DNA of 7,693 nucleotides from Candidatus Omnitrophota bacterium (lineage in GTDB: Bacteria > Verrucomicrobiota > Verrucomicrobiia > Limisphaerales > UBA1319). The notes below the pieces were generated by a model, which was not told the origin of the DNA, did no database searches, and saw only the letters and a program-made list of their open reading frames with translations. This document shows, piece after piece, positions 6,791-7,693 of this stretch. The DNA is taken from contig JAMCZD010000506.1 in assembly GCA_023473405.1 (NCBI GenBank), positions 1-7,693 on the forward strand, given 5' to 3'. Within the stretch, counting starts at the first letter, position 1. The number at the start of each line of letters is the position of its first letter. The position numbers and the translations under genes are program-made.

Positions 6791-7693
6791 ACACCCAGAC
6801 CTTCCCATTCGAACTGGTTACCCCATGCTTCAGCGGCAGTGCGAATCCCGAGGCCCAAGCCGAAATTCGCGCCCCGGCAATTCGCGGCCAACTGCGCTGG
6901 TGGTTTCGTGTCTTGGGCGGTTTTACATCACTGGCTCCCCTGCGCGTAGCTCAACAGGAACGTTTGGTCTTCGGCAGCGCCGTGCCTGGAGCCAAGTCCG
7001 CCAGCCGGTTGATCGTTCAGGTAAAGGCCGCCGAGCCGGACCAATTGCGGATCCTGGCTGCCAGGATTCCCGAATCCGCGAAGGCATCGTTGGACCGTGA
7101 GCATGGTTACCTGCTGTTTCCCCTCCGAAACAGCCGCCGCGCCTTCTTCGCCGCTCCTGCGTTGCCCAAATTCGATTTGGTCGTCCATTGGCGTGGTGAT
7201 GATCGGCTTTGGGAGGATGTTCGGACGCTGGTCACCGTGTTCGGGCACCTCGGTTCCCTTGGGTTCCGGTCGCGACGCGCCATGGGCGCCTTGGCCTTTC
7301 AATCTGAGCCGCCGCCTTTGGAGCCGGCTCTCGGGAGATTCGCGTCTTCTCAGTCTGTCCTTCTCAAACAACTGCCGGCCAACGATGCCAATCACGCCAT
7401 CGCCGTCCTGGCGCGCTGGCTGAAAGGATGGCGCAACTATGGACGAACAGCGGACCTCGCGCGCACACCGCAACGTAGTCCGGGTTTCAAGTGGGCCAGG
7501 AATGACCACGACGCCGGGCGAAACCGAAACATCGCCCAAACGTATCGGCCCGCCCTTGGTCTGCCTATTGTCCAACGCTTCTCCAGCGGAGGACCGCCCA
7601 TAACCTGGAACTGCCTCCAAGGCGGTCGGGACGATTTGCAGGGACGCTTCGCATCGCCGGTGCTTCTGCGCCCATATCGAGCCGGTGCGAATC
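6787..7693 (+). CDS. cmr1: Cmr1, RAMP (Cas7-like) subunit of type III-B complex, 3'-truncated by the window edge
   Basis: Cmr1 caps the Cmr complex at the crRNA 3' end and helps capture target RNA. The frame from GTG 6787 has no stop to the end of the window, giving 302 codons. The N-terminus QTFPFELVTPCFSGSANPEA (4-23) is the first RAMP strand. IRAPAIRGQLRWWFRVLGG (27-45) is the Cmr1 signature 'lRppsiRGqLRfWWRal'. LVFGSA (60-65) matches the 'iFGs' motif. FGHLGSLGFRSRRAMGAL (152-169) is the family's 'fGglGsRsRRGfGsl' segment. The GTG start is preferred because it places the first strand at the usual distance and overlaps the cmr6 stop. The C-terminal part lies outside. cmr1 comes last in this cluster, whereas it is often first in other Cmr operons. 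Confidence 0.93.
   Translation, partial: MNTQTFPFELVTPCFSGSANPEAQAEIRAPAIRGQLRWWFRVLGGFTSLAPLRVAQQERLVFGSAVPGAKSASRLIVQVKAAEPDQLRILAARIPESAKASLDREHGYLLFPLRNSRRAFFAAPALPKFDLVVHWRGDDRLWEDVRTLVTVFGHLGSLGFRSRRAMGALAFQSEPPPLEPALGRFASSQSVLLKQLPANDANHAIAVLARWLKGWRNYGRTADLARTPQRSPGFKWARNDHDAGRNRNIAQTYRPALGLPIVQRFSSGGPPITWNCLQGGRDDLQGRFASPVLLRPYRAGAN

Noticed and set aside
6928..7620. 230-residue open frame on the minus strand opposite cmr1
   Set aside because: It lies wholly antisense to a clear Cmr1, its composition is that expected of a GC-rich shadow frame, and it shows no family motif.
1..7693. CRISPR array, IS element, tRNA gene or intrinsic terminator
   Set aside because: I found no spaced direct repeats, transposase motif, terminal repeats or hairpin followed by a T-run; coding sequence fills nearly the whole window.

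Overview
The window is a GC-rich bacterial stretch with every gene on the + strand. It holds the 3' part of a housekeeping gene (tsaB), followed with a 4-base overlap by a type III-B (Cmr) CRISPR effector operon that runs off the right edge. The order is tsaB (partial) - cmr2/cas10 - cmr3 - cmr4 - cmr5 - cmr6 - cmr1 (partial). No CRISPR array, cas6, cas1/cas2, CARF-domain effector, mobile element, tRNA or rRNA gene is visible. The organism cannot be fixed from the sequence. The TsaB style, the almost complete lack of Shine-Dalgarno sequences and the base composition would fit a Verrucomicrobiota/PVC-type bacterium, but that is a weak guess.

Layout: tsaB (2-580, start missing) ends in an ATGA overlap with cmr2 (577-2676). 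cmr3 (2679-4046) follows after 2 bases. A 68-base gap, the only intergenic space of any size, precedes cmr4 (4115-5080). cmr5 (5090-5467) and cmr6 (5480-6790) follow after 9 and 12 bases. cmr1 (6787 to the end) starts at a GTG that overlaps the cmr6 stop. The layout suggests one transcription unit, possibly driven from a promoter upstream of tsaB outside the window.

The six Cmr proteins would form the standard crRNA-guided complex: Cmr2-Cmr3 at the crRNA 5' tag end, a Cmr4 backbone with Cmr5 as the small subunit, and Cmr6-Cmr1 capping the other end. Cmr4 keeps the catalytic aspartate at residue 26, so target RNA cleavage should work. The large subunit is unusual. It begins directly at the first palm domain, so the N-terminal HD nuclease domain is absent. 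Its GGDD motif reads GGDQ. It has no cysteine between residues 167 and 352, where the zinc-finger cysteines of Cmr2 would normally lie.

The most interesting reading is a Cmr complex reduced towards RNA cleavage only, or one with altered cyclic-oligoadenylate signalling. Cmr6 also carries an extra C-terminal coiled-coil/helical region of about 130 residues. Most of the window is otherwise a recognisable known system; I do not see an entirely new one.
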